Source: Falsiroseomonas sp051860665 (GTDB taxonomy: Bacteria > Pseudomonadota > Alphaproteobacteria > Acetobacterales > Acetobacteraceae). From it: a stretch of DNA of 64,000 bases. Shown piece by piece: positions 42,749-51,254 of the stretch; positions within the stretch are counted from its first letter, which is position 1, and each line of letters opens with the position of its first letter. A model generated the notes under the pieces. It did no database searches. It was not told the DNA's origin and worked only from the letters and a program-made list of their open reading frames with translations. The stretch spans positions 1 through 64,000 of the forward strand of contig NZ_JBHYDM010000008.1 of assembly GCF_051860665.1 (NCBI RefSeq), read 5' to 3'. A program made the translations under genes and the position numbers.

Positions 42749-43554
42749 GCCGCCACCTCGTCCGTGAAGACCTGGAAGTCCGAAAGGGTGCAGGGGCCGA
42801 AGGTGGTGGTGATGGCGACATCCGTCGCATCCCGCCCGCGCGCCATCAGGATGCGGCCGATGCGCGGCGTGTTGTTGCGCGCGTCGAAGGTGTGCCAGGC
42901 GCCGTCGAGATAGACCTCGAACCAGGCGGCGAAGTCCATCGGGCCATAGGGCGGCGGCACGCCGATATCGCCGAGATAGCCCGTGCAGTAGCGCGCCGGG
43001 ATATTGACGCAGCGGCAGAGCGTGACAGCCAGATGCGCGAAATCCCGGCAGACGCCGACCTGTTCGCGATGCGCGTCATGCGCGCTGCGGGTCGCGCTGG
43101 CGCGCTGGTAGTCGAAGGTGATGTGGTTGTGCGCATAGTCGCAGATGGCCTGCACCCGCGCCCAGCCTTCCGGCCCCTGGCCGAATTGCGCCCAGGCGAA
43201 ATCGCCCAGCTTGTCCGTGTCGCAGTAGCGGCTGCCCAGCAGATAGACCAGCGCCTCGTCCGGCAGGTCCTCCACCCTGTGCTGGCGTGCATAGGGCAGC
43301 AGCGGGTCCGGCCGGCCGGTATCCTGCACCAACAGCTTGGTCGAGATCACCAGCCGCCCGGCCGGGGCCACGATGCGCGTGCAGGTATTGCCGAAGCCGT
43401 CGCGGTAGTGCTTCGCGGGGATCGCCGGCTCGAAATTGACCTGGTGCGGGCCGATCAGGTCCGGCGTGCGGGACGGATGCGGGCTGATCATCAGCAGCAT
43501 CGGGGTCGGCTGCGGACAGTCGTAGGTGATCTGGCAGCCGGCGCTGATGCGCAT
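42745..43554 (-). CDS. Transglutaminase-like cysteine protease family protein
   Basis: A 269-residue protein with the bacterial N-terminal transglutaminase-like domain (about 1-80) and a transglutaminase core. The catalytic Cys is C169 (GVCRDFAH) and the Asp lies in FDARNN (D224). The usual HAW His position reads FAAW, with another His at H221. The start at 43554 follows GAGGAG. Members act as amidases or peptidases on modified peptides. It is coupled by TTGA to an N-formylglutamate amidohydrolase-like gene and divergent from a GlxA regulator. Confidence 0.85.
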   Translation of the reverse strand: MRISAGCQITYDCPQPTPMLLMISPHPSRTPDLIGPHQVNFEPAIPAKHYRDGFGNTCTRIVAPAGRLVISTKLLVQDTGRPDPLLPYARQHRVEDLPDEALVYLLGSRYCDTDKLGDFAWAQFGQGPEGWARVQAICDYAHNHITFDYQRASATRSAHDAHREQVGVCRDFAHLAVTLCRCVNIPARYCTGYLGDIGVPPPYGPMDFAAWFEVYLDGAWHTFDARNNTPRIGRILMARGRDATDVAITTTFGPCTLSDFQVFTDEVAA

Positions 43555-43681
43555 GGCGGACTCCTCGAGGAAAAGATGGGCCGGGAAAGCCCGGGCGGTG
43601 CAACGCAATCACGTGAACGGAACGAATCCGCGTTGGTTCCCTGGCATAGGCCGCGCAGCCGCCGGTGGACAGGGAAAGGTC

Positions 43682-44797
43682 ATGGCGCCACCATTGCGTG
43701 TCCCGATGACAAGCCCGCACACCACCCGCTTCCCGATCTCCGGACCGCCCGACCCGCGCGGGCCGGTACGCCGCGACGGGCTGGCGCTGGAGGTCGCGCG
43801 GCTGGAGGCGGCGCCGCAGCGCATCGGCTTCGTGCTGGTGCCTGGCTTCGCCATGCTGGCCTATGCCTGCGCGGTGGAGCCCTTCCGCGCCGCCAACGAC
43901 CTGGCCGGCATGGTGCTGTACCAGTGGATCCATATCTCGCCGGACGGCCAGCCGGTGCGCGCTTCCAACGGCGTGTCGATCGTGGCGGACCAGGGCACCG
44001 GCAGGCCGGCGCAGGTCGATGCGCTCTTCGTCTGCGCCGGCGGCAATCCGGCGGAATTCGAGGATCCGGCGACGCTCGCCTGGCTGCGGGCGGAAGCGGC
44101 GCGCGGCATCCGCATCGGTGGTGTCTCCGGCGGCCCCCATATCCTGGCGCGGGCCGGCCTGCTGGCCGGGTACCGATGCACGGCGCATTGGGAATACATC
44201 CCGGCGATGATGGAGCGCTTCCCCAATCTCACCCTGACCCGATCGCTCTACGAGGTTGATCGCGACCGCTGCACCTCCTCCGGCGGCACCGCGGCGCTGG
44301 ACATGATGGTGGCGCTGATCGAGGCCGCGCATGGCCGCCCGCTGGCGCGCGCCGTGGCCGAGTGGTTCCTGCACACCCGTCCGCGCGCGGGCGACGAGCC
44401 GCAGCGGATGAGCCTGCGCGAACGCTACGACATCGGCCATCCGAACCTGCTGGCCGCGCTGGCGCAGATGGAACGCGCCATCGAGAATCCGGTCCCGCGC
44501 GAGGCGCTGGCGGAGCATGCGGGCCTGTCCGTCCGGCAGCTGGAGCGGCTGTTCCGCAGCCATCTCGGCCGCACCATTGGCGCGCATTACCTCGGGCTTC
44601 GGCTGGACCATGCACGCCGCCTGCTGCAGCAGACCGCGCTTTCGGTTCTGGAGGTGGCGATGGCCTGCGGCTTCGTCAGCGCGGCGCATTTCTCCCGCGC
44701 CTATGCCGCCCGCTTCGGCCGATCGCCACGGCAGGATCGTGGTGGAACGCTGCCGGGCAGCAAGCGGCAGCGCGCGATGCCGGCCGAGGGCGCCTGA
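43682..44797 (+). CDS. GlxA family transcriptional regulator (DJ-1/PfpI plus AraC HTH)
   Basis: A 371-residue regulator. Residues about 45-225 form a DJ-1/PfpI-like amidase-fold domain (IGFVLVPGFAMLAYACAVEPFR, FVCAGGNPAEF). The nucleophile-elbow position is Ser (GGVSGGPHI) rather than Cys, so it is probably a ligand sensor only. Residues about 265-355 are a double AraC helix-turn-helix (LAEHAGLSVRQLERLF, LEVAMACGFVSAAHFSRAYA). Relatives activate genes for arginine, carnitine or choline-type compounds. It is divergent from the transglutaminase/amidohydrolase pair, the likely target. Its stop abuts the DUF1185 stop (CTGATCAG). Confidence 0.9.
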   Translation: MAPPLRVPMTSPHTTRFPISGPPDPRGPVRRDGLALEVARLEAAPQRIGFVLVPGFAMLAYACAVEPFRAANDLAGMVLYQWIHISPDGQPVRASNGVSIVADQGTGRPAQVDALFVCAGGNPAEFEDPATLAWLRAEAARGIRIGGVSGGPHILARAGLLAGYRCTAHWEYIPAMMERFPNLTLTRSLYEVDRDRCTSSGGTAALDMMVALIEAAHGRPLARAVAEWFLHTRPRAGDEPQRMSLRERYDIGHPNLLAALAQMERAIENPVPREALAEHAGLSVRQLERLFRSHLGRTIGAHYLGLRLDHARRLLQQTALSVLEVAMACGFVSAAHFSRAYAARFGRSPRQDRGGTLPGSKRQRAMPAEGA

Positions 44798-45385
44798 TCA
44801 GCGCTGCCCATCCCAGGCGCTGATCGCATCCTGCGCCAGGCCACCGACCCGGGCATGCGGGCGCCCGCCGGTGGTCATGGCCAGCGCGAAGAGAATCTCC
44901 TCCGGCCGCGGCGCATCCGGCACCGTCGCGGTGATGCCGTCGAAATGGCTGCGGACATAGGCCGCGTTGCGGTGGTGGATGGGCAGGTCCAGCACCGCGC
45001 CCATCGGCCCCACCTTGGTCATCGAGGGCACGATGGACAGCGCCTGGCCGAGCAGGCCGCGCATCGCATAGCCGCCCGCCACATGCCACAGCGCGCCGTG
45101 CTCCAGCTCTCCGGCCGAGCCGACCAGGCCGCCCTTGCCATAGGCCTCGATCCGCGCGGGATCGCCGCCGAGCCCGGCCAGCAGCTTCTGCGCCACCATC
45201 AGGCCGATCGGCTTCATCGCCTCCATCATCCACATCAGCTCGGGCTCGTGCCGCCCGGCGAAGGGATTCTTGAGGATCACCGCGCACCAGCCCTTCAGGA
45301 TGGGCGTGGCCAGGCGCGGGCCGCCATCATGGTGGATCTCCTCCACGCAGAGCACGGTCTTCCGGATATCCAGGGTCTGGGTCAT
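44798..45385 (-). CDS. Amino acid synthesis family protein (DUF1185)
   Basis: A 195-residue protein of the PF06684/DUF1185 family, labelled amino acid synthesis on thin evidence. It shows the family's RKTVLCVEEIHHDGG opening, an internal EAYGKGGLVGSAGELEHGA and a TGGRPHARVGGL end. Its start overlaps the UPF0280 stop (ATGA), and it is the last gene of the 11-gene operon. Related genes often accompany UPF0280 and 6-hydroxynicotinate-reductase-like genes. A role as a hydrolase or isomerase on a ring-opened product is possible but unproven. Confidence 0.82.
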   Translation of the reverse strand: MTQTLDIRKTVLCVEEIHHDGGPRLATPILKGWCAVILKNPFAGRHEPELMWMMEAMKPIGLMVAQKLLAGLGGDPARIEAYGKGGLVGSAGELEHGALWHVAGGYAMRGLLGQALSIVPSMTKVGPMGAVLDLPIHHRNAAYVRSHFDGITATVPDAPRPEEILFALAMTTGGRPHARVGGLAQDAISAWDGQR

Positions 45386-46233
45386 GGGCTGGGGGCCTTG
45401 AGCAGGAGGGAGGAGGCGCCGGCGAGGCGGAGGTGGCCGCCGAGGCGCAGCGCGGCGGCGCGGATCAGGCCGGCCTGGCAGCAGCTTTCCGCGAAGGCCG
45501 TGCCGGCGTGCAGCGCGGCCTCGATCTCGGCCATGGTCAGCGCATCGACGGCCACCGTCACCAGGCGCTCGCCCAGGTCGCTGTCCGGATCGAGCGTGGA
45601 GGCGGGGCGGCGGGTGATGGCGGCGCTCGCCACATCCACCGCATTGGCGATCAGCGTGGCAGCCACATCCGCCGCCGCCGCATCGCGCGCCAGCACGGTC
45701 ACGGCATCCGCAATGCCGAGGGAGAAGGAGCGGCCATGCCGGCCGGAGGTGGCGATGCCGCCGATGCCATCCGCCGCGCGCAGATGCAGCCTGCCATCGA
45801 AGCCACCGCGCGGATCCGCGGCCAGGCCGATATCAAGGCCCTCACCCGCCAGCACGGCGATATCCCCGCCATCATTGACGAAGGCGCGCCTGAGGCCCGG
45901 CGCAGCGGCGCTCATCGTGGCCAGCAGCGCATCCGCCACCGCACCGGCCACCGCCGCCATGGGCGTGACGAAAAGGTCGCGCGCGGCATAGGGCAGGCAG
46001 GCGGCGTGCATGGCCCGCGCGATCTCGCCCCGTGGTGGCGCGGAGGGGTGAGCCGCGCGGCGCAGCAGCGGCAATTCGGCGACGAGTTCGGGCAGCACGC
46101 TCTGGAAGCGAATGGTCGCCGCCGCTTCCGCCGCGGCGATGGCAGCCGGCGGCCCCCAGGCGCGCAGCACGACATCGATCGGGCCGTGCTGCAGATGCAG
46201 GCGACCCTCCGTCAGGCGCTGCACCTGCGGCAT
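45382..46233 (-). CDS. UPF0280 family protein (ApbE-like fold)
   Basis: A 283-residue protein of the UPF0280 family. ApbE-like signatures are visible: NDGGDI (120-125), ATSGR (161-165) and AADVAATLIANAVD (from 187). ApbE enzymes attach FMN covalently to Thr or Ser of redox proteins, and members of this superfamily bind flavin and metal. The start at 46233 lies one base after the stop of the reductase-like gene, suggesting it modifies or supports that protein. No flavinylation target motif was recognised in the neighbours. Confidence 0.82.
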   Translation of the reverse strand: MPQVQRLTEGRLHLQHGPIDVVLRAWGPPAAIAAAEAAATIRFQSVLPELVAELPLLRRAAHPSAPPRGEIARAMHAACLPYAARDLFVTPMAAVAGAVADALLATMSAAAPGLRRAFVNDGGDIAVLAGEGLDIGLAADPRGGFDGRLHLRAADGIGGIATSGRHGRSFSLGIADAVTVLARDAAAADVAATLIANAVDVASAAITRRPASTLDPDSDLGERLVTVAVDALTMAEIEAALHAGTAFAESCCQAGLIRAAALRLGGHLRLAGASSLLLKAPSP

Positions 46234-46234
46234 G

Positions 46235-47731
46235 TCAGCCGGCAAAGGGCCAGGGATTGCCCGCCTGCCAGTCCTCGATGCGCAGCGCGGGGCCGAGGTC
46301 GCGCAGCAGGTCCTGCACCGGCACGATCTCGGACACATGCCCGCCGAGGCGTTCATATAGCGCGCGCGGCAGCGTGAATTCGATGGGCGCGACCAGGGCC
46401 GGCGTGGGCACATGGCCGAAGGCGTTCTTCGGCAGGCGCAGCACATCCGCCATCACCGTGATGCCGCCGCCCGGCCAGAGATAGACGGGCGCGCCGCCCA
46501 TGGTGACCCGGGTTTCGCCGGAGGCCACGCTGCGCGTCAGCAGCACGGGGTTTTCCGTGACGCCGGCGCGCAACGACCCGCCGGCGCCGGCCATGAAAAT
46601 GACGGTGCAGAGCGAGGGTTCGCAATTCTCCCCGATCCGCTCCACGACCTTCGCCACGCCGGGCGGCATCTCCGCCGGCATCGGGCGCAGCGCATCATCC
46701 AGCACGCACCACAGCGCATCCTCCCCGGTGGTGGAGGTCAGCAGCAGGCGCAGGCCGGGCCAGGCGATCTTCGGGTCGATGCTCTCGATGATGGAAAGCG
46801 GGTCGCTGATATCCGTGCCACCCCAGCCGAGGCCCGGATTCGCCACCTGGAAATAGCGCCCGGGCGTGGAGCGCCGGCCGCGCAGGCGGATGCCGGTGGG
46901 CCGCATGCCAAGCACCTTGCCCGCCTGGTGTTCGGACAACAGGCCGGTGATGTGGTCATCCACCACGATCACCTCATCCACCAGCCCGAACCATTGCTGC
47001 GCGAAGATGCCGATGGTGGCGCTGCCGCAGCCGACGCGCATGCGCACCTCCGGCTTGCCATCCACAACGGGCGCCTGGCCGGCCTGCACGCGGACGGCGT
47101 GGCCGCCATCGATGGTCAACTCCACCGCATCCCCCGCGCAGAGCTTCAGCAGCGTGTCGCAGGTGACGGTGCCCTCGCGCTTGGATCCGCCCGTCAGGTG
47201 CCGCACGCCGCCGAGCGACAGCATCTGGCTGCCATATTCGGCGGTGGTGACATGGCCCACCTGCTCGCCATTGGCCCGCACGGCCGCTGTCTCCGCGCCC
47301 AGGTGCCGATCCGTGTCGATCTTCACCTTCACGCCGCAATAGCTGAAGATTCCTTCCGTCACGATGGTGACGGTATCCACGCCCGCATGGCTGGCGCCGA
47401 CGATGAAGGGGGCGGGCTTGTAGTCGGGATAAGTTGTGCCGGCGCCGATGCCGGTGACGAAGGCGCGGGAGGGATCGAGCAACTGCCCATCCCAGCCACC
47501 TTCCGCGAAGGCCACCACAGGCCCGCCTGATTCCACGGCGCGCGCCAGCGTTACCGCCGGATCGGTGCGGACAAGATGCCCGTTGTCATTGGCATAGCGC
47601 GAACAGGCGCCGCTGCGGCCGGGGCGGATGCGGCAGAGCACGGGGCAGGCATCGCAGCGCACGATGCCCTGGTCACCCTCCGCCGCGCCGAATTTCCGGG
47701 ATCGCGCGGCGAGGCTGCCATGGTCGCTCAT
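46235..47731 (-). CDS. 6-hydroxynicotinate reductase-like iron-sulfur protein
   Basis: A 498-residue protein similar to 6-hydroxynicotinate reductase, which in anaerobes reduces 6-hydroxynicotinate to the tetrahydro-oxo form with ferredoxin. Four N-terminal Cys (C26, C29, C33, C43 in CDACPVLC and GACSRY) could bind a [4Fe-4S] cluster. The remainder has TEGIFSYCGVKVKID, GVRHLTGGSKREGTVTCD and MRVGCGSATIG. The start at 47731 overlaps the molybdenum hydroxylase stop (ATGA). Presence in a likely aerobe implies a different electron donor or substrate. Function is inferred by family only. Confidence 0.85.
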   Translation of the reverse strand: MSDHGSLAARSRKFGAAEGDQGIVRCDACPVLCRIRPGRSGACSRYANDNGHLVRTDPAVTLARAVESGGPVVAFAEGGWDGQLLDPSRAFVTGIGAGTTYPDYKPAPFIVGASHAGVDTVTIVTEGIFSYCGVKVKIDTDRHLGAETAAVRANGEQVGHVTTAEYGSQMLSLGGVRHLTGGSKREGTVTCDTLLKLCAGDAVELTIDGGHAVRVQAGQAPVVDGKPEVRMRVGCGSATIGIFAQQWFGLVDEVIVVDDHITGLLSEHQAGKVLGMRPTGIRLRGRRSTPGRYFQVANPGLGWGGTDISDPLSIIESIDPKIAWPGLRLLLTSTTGEDALWCVLDDALRPMPAEMPPGVAKVVERIGENCEPSLCTVIFMAGAGGSLRAGVTENPVLLTRSVASGETRVTMGGAPVYLWPGGGITVMADVLRLPKNAFGHVPTPALVAPIEFTLPRALYERLGGHVSEIVPVQDLLRDLGPALRIEDWQAGNPWPFAG

Positions 47732-50415
47732 CGCATCTGCTCCCACAACCGGTGCGGCAGCACGGGCACCTGTCGCATTGTGACGCCGGTGGCGTGCCGG
47801 ATGGCGGAGAGGATGGCCGGCGCGGTCGGCACCAGCGCCGGCTCGCCGACTCCCTTTGCGCCATAGGGGCCTTCCGGTTCCGGGTCCTCGATGAGATGCA
47901 CCGCAATCTCAGGCACGTCGCCCACGGTCGGGATCAGGTAGTCATGCAGGTTCTCGGTGCGGCCGGGCAGAAACTCCTCCATCAGCGCCAGGCCGAGGCC
48001 CTGCGCAATGCCGCCATGGATCTGGCCGAGCACGAGGGTGGGATTCACCGCGCGCCCGACATCCTGCGCGGCGACGATGCGCCGCACCTTCACCGTGCCG
48101 AGCGCGGTATCCACCGCCACCAGCGCGATCTGCGCGGCGAAGCCGTAGGTGGCATAGGGCGTGCCCTGGCCATTCTCGTCCAGCGCCGTGGTTGGCGGAT
48201 CGTAGCGGCCTTCCGCTTCGAGATCCGCCTCGAGCGTGGCGAGGTCGATCACCCGCGCGCTGCCGACACGCAGCATCGTACCCTCCAGCGCCAGCACCGC
48301 ATCCTCCCCGGCATTGGCCAGCGCAAGAATCCTTCGACGCAGCGCCAGCCCCGTCTCCATCGCCGCGCGGCCACTGACAAAAGTCTGGCGGGAGGCGCTG
48401 GTCTTGCCGGCGTCGTAGGTGCGCGCCGTATCGCCCAGCACGAAGCGGAAGTTCTCCAGCGGCAGGCCGAGCGCATCGGCGCAGATCTGCGCCATGACCG
48501 TGGTGCTGCCCTGGCCGATATCCACCGCGCCGTTGAACAGCGTCAGCCTGCCATCGCGCGCGAGGGTGAGCTTCATGCGGGAGGGATTGGACATGCTGGT
48601 ATTGCCGCAGCCGTACCACATGCAGGCAATGCCAGCGCCCAGCTTCACGCGCGGCGCATCGGCGTTGTGGGCCGCCACCTGCGCCAGCATCGCATCCCAG
48701 CCCGGCTTCAGCGCATCCAGGCATTCCGGCAGGCCGGCCGAGGCATGCAGCACCTGGCCGCTATGCGTGGTGTCGCCGCGGCCGATGGCGTTCCGCCGCC
48801 GGATCTCCCAGCGATCCAGGCCGAGCTGTTCCGCCAGATCATCCACCAGCGATTCGGTGGCAATCGCCGCCTGCGGCACGCCGAATCCCCGGAAAGCGCC
48901 GGCGGGCGTATCGTTGGTGTAGATGGCGCGCGCGCGGTTGCGGAGGTTCGGGATGCGGTAGGGACCGCCGGCATGCACGGGCACGCGATTGGCGACCGTG
49001 GCGCCCCAGCTGGCATAGGCGCCGGTGTTGAAATCCGCGTCGAACTCGTAGCTGGTGAAGCGGCCCTCGGCATCGGCGGATATGCGCGCGGTGATCCGGG
49101 CGGGGTGGCGCTTGGTGGTGCTGGCCATGCTTTCCGCGCGGGAATAGATGATGCGCACCGGCCGGTTCACCTTGCGTGCCGCCACGGCCAAAAGCGGCTG
49201 CACCGAGACATCCAGCTTGCCGCCGAAGCCGCCACCGCAGGCGCTGGGCCGGATGCGCACCGCATTCTCCGCCACGCCAAGCACCCGCGCGGTCTCCTCC
49301 CGGTCCATATAGGGCGCCTGGGTGCAGGCGAAGATTTCCGTGCCGAGGCCATCGGGCGCGGGGCGGGCATAGCCTGCTTCCGGCTCGATATAGGCGTGCT
49401 CGACGAAGCTCGTGGTGAAGCGGCCCTCCGCATGGGCGACGTCGCGCACCGGCGTGCCGCGGTTCAGTCGGCCCTCGATCAGCAGATTGCCGGGCGCATG
49501 CATATGCAACTGCGGCGCATCCGCCGCGCTGGCGGCATCGGCGCCATGAAGCGCGGGCAGGGGGTGCCAGGTGAGCGGTAGCGCCGCATCGCGCACCGCC
49601 ATCACCGCGTCCCGCGTGCCGACCAGGCCGAGCACCGCCTCGCCCCGGAAGCGCATCAGGCCATCGGCCAGCACGGGCTGGTCCTTCAGGTTCGGCATGA
49701 TGCCGAAGGCGTTCACGCCGGGCACATCGGCGGCGGTGAGGATCGCCTCCAGCCCCAACTCGCGACGTGCGGTCTCCAGATCACCGAGAGAGAAGCGCGC
49801 GCTGGCATGCGGCGATCGCACCACGCGCAGCCAGAGCGCATCCGCCGGCGCCTCATCCGCGCCAAAACGGTCCGTGCCATTCAGCTTCGCCACGCCATCC
49901 AGCCGCGCGATGCCGGCGCCGACCGCCTCACCCGCCAGCGGCGAAGCGACAGCCTGCGGCGCGGCATCCAGCACGGCGTCCAGAATCTTCGCATAGCCGG
50001 TGCAGCGACACAGCACGCCACCCAGCGCATCGCGAACTGCTGCGCGGTCCGGCGTCGCCTCGCGCAGCAGCAGGTCGGCGGCCGCCATCAGCATGCCCGG
50101 TGAGCAGATGCCGCATTGCGCCGCGCCATGCGCGAGGAAGGCCGCGCGCAGCCGCGCCAGCACGGCGCCAACCTCGCCCTGCGTCGCCTCCACCGTCTGC
50201 ACATCCGCACCCTGCGCCTGGGCCGAGGGGATCAGGCAGGCGCAGGCCTGCGCGCCATCCACCAGCACCGTGCAGGCGCCGCAATCGCCGGCGTTGCAGC
50301 CCTCCTTCGTGCCGGTCAGGCCGAGCCTTTCGCGCAGCGTATCGGACAGGGGTGCGAAGGCGGGCGCGGTCACGGCGCAGGGCGCGCCGTTCAGAGTGAA
50401 GGCGATCTCGATCAT
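47728..50415 (-). CDS. Molybdenum hydroxylase, fused iron-sulfur and molybdopterin subunits
   Basis: An 895-residue xanthine dehydrogenase family protein. Residues 1-150 carry two [2Fe-2S] clusters (C40, C45, C48, C60 and C101, C104, C136, C138). The rest is the molybdopterin subunit with GGGFGGK, an NDTPAGAFRGFG segment, a DIGQGSTTVMAQ motif and the GVGEPAL segment bearing the catalytic Glu. In most relatives these two parts are separate genes. It would hydroxylate an N-heteroaromatic carbon next to nitrogen using water. It overlaps the FAD subunit gene by ATGA. No XdhC chaperone is in the window. Confidence 0.93.
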   Translation of the reverse strand: MIEIAFTLNGAPCAVTAPAFAPLSDTLRERLGLTGTKEGCNAGDCGACTVLVDGAQACACLIPSAQAQGADVQTVEATQGEVGAVLARLRAAFLAHGAAQCGICSPGMLMAAADLLLREATPDRAAVRDALGGVLCRCTGYAKILDAVLDAAPQAVASPLAGEAVGAGIARLDGVAKLNGTDRFGADEAPADALWLRVVRSPHASARFSLGDLETARRELGLEAILTAADVPGVNAFGIMPNLKDQPVLADGLMRFRGEAVLGLVGTRDAVMAVRDAALPLTWHPLPALHGADAASAADAPQLHMHAPGNLLIEGRLNRGTPVRDVAHAEGRFTTSFVEHAYIEPEAGYARPAPDGLGTEIFACTQAPYMDREETARVLGVAENAVRIRPSACGGGFGGKLDVSVQPLLAVAARKVNRPVRIIYSRAESMASTTKRHPARITARISADAEGRFTSYEFDADFNTGAYASWGATVANRVPVHAGGPYRIPNLRNRARAIYTNDTPAGAFRGFGVPQAAIATESLVDDLAEQLGLDRWEIRRRNAIGRGDTTHSGQVLHASAGLPECLDALKPGWDAMLAQVAAHNADAPRVKLGAGIACMWYGCGNTSMSNPSRMKLTLARDGRLTLFNGAVDIGQGSTTVMAQICADALGLPLENFRFVLGDTARTYDAGKTSASRQTFVSGRAAMETGLALRRRILALANAGEDAVLALEGTMLRVGSARVIDLATLEADLEAEGRYDPPTTALDENGQGTPYATYGFAAQIALVAVDTALGTVKVRRIVAAQDVGRAVNPTLVLGQIHGGIAQGLGLALMEEFLPGRTENLHDYLIPTVGDVPEIAVHLIEDPEPEGPYGAKGVGEPALVPTAPAILSAIRHATGVTMRQVPVLPHRLWEQMR

Positions 50416-51254
50416 CCGCGCGCCTCCAGCAGATCCCGCAGCAGCACCAGCGCGGCGTCGCGGCGATAGGCGGCGCTGGCGCGGATGTCGTCGATGGGGG
50501 TGAGGGATTCAAGATGATGCGGCTGTGGGATACGCGCTGCCTCGGCCCGTGGCACGCCGCGCAGCGCGGCCTCCAGCCCCGGCAGCCGCTGCGCCACCGC
50601 GGAGCAGGCGCCGAGAGCGAGACGCGCGCCCGTGATGCGCCCCGCGCCATCCGTCGCGATCACGCCCGCGGCCATGGCGATGGAGATCACCATGTAGTGC
50701 CGCGCGCCGAGCTTTCGGAAGTGACCCTGTGCACCGTCCAGCCGCGGCACGTGCAGGGCCAGCACCAGTTCATCCGCCGCCAGCGCCGTGGTGCGATAGC
50801 CCGTCAGGAAATCCGCCACCGGCAGCCAGCGCGTGCCGCGCGGGCTGGCGAGCTCGACAAGGGCCTCCAGCGCCAGCAGGTTTGGAATGCCGTCCCCGGC
50901 CGGCGAGGCGGTGACGAGATTGCCCACCAGGGTGCCACGATTCTGCACCTGCCGGCCGCCCACCTCGCGCGCCGCAGCCTTCAGCCCGTCGAGGAGCGGC
51001 GGCAGCCTGGCCGCGATCAGGGCGGACCAGGTGACGAGGCATCCGATGCGCCAGCCCTCTTCCGTCTCCTCGATGACACGCAGGCCGGGCAGGGCGCTGA
51101 TGTCCAGCACGTCGCGGTGCGTCGGATCGCCCCAGGCGGCGCGCGCCGTGCGTGCGGCAAAGATATCGGTGCCGCCGGCCAGCACCGCCACATCCGCGCC
51201 GGCGCGGATCGCCAGAGCCTCCTGCAGGCATGTCGGACGGTGATAGGCCGTCAT
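50412..51254 (-). CDS. Molybdenum hydroxylase FAD-binding subunit
   Basis: A 280-residue CoxM/XdhB-type subunit. The FAD motif VAVLAGGTDIF (about 24-34) and the second FAD segment RNGTLVGNL (as QNRGTLVGNLVTASPAGD) are present, and a C-terminal CO-dehydrogenase flavoprotein domain follows. It passes electrons from the Fe-S clusters of the fused subunit to an acceptor. The start at 51254 is chosen because it overlaps the HyuB stop (ATGA); a GTG at 51260 is the alternative. Confidence 0.92.
   Translation of the reverse strand: MTAYHRPTCLQEALAIRAGADVAVLAGGTDIFAARTARAAWGDPTHRDVLDISALPGLRVIEETEEGWRIGCLVTWSALIAARLPPLLDGLKAAAREVGGRQVQNRGTLVGNLVTASPAGDGIPNLLALEALVELASPRGTRWLPVADFLTGYRTTALAADELVLALHVPRLDGAQGHFRKLGARHYMVISIAMAAGVIATDGAGRITGARLALGACSAVAQRLPGLEAALRGVPRAEAARIPQPHHLESLTPIDDIRASAAYRRDAALVLLRDLLEARG

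Noticed and set aside
43619..43640. GGAAC ... GTTCC dyad between the transglutaminase and GlxA genes
   Set aside because: Only 5-base arms with a 12-base spacer; too weak to call an operator without comparative data.
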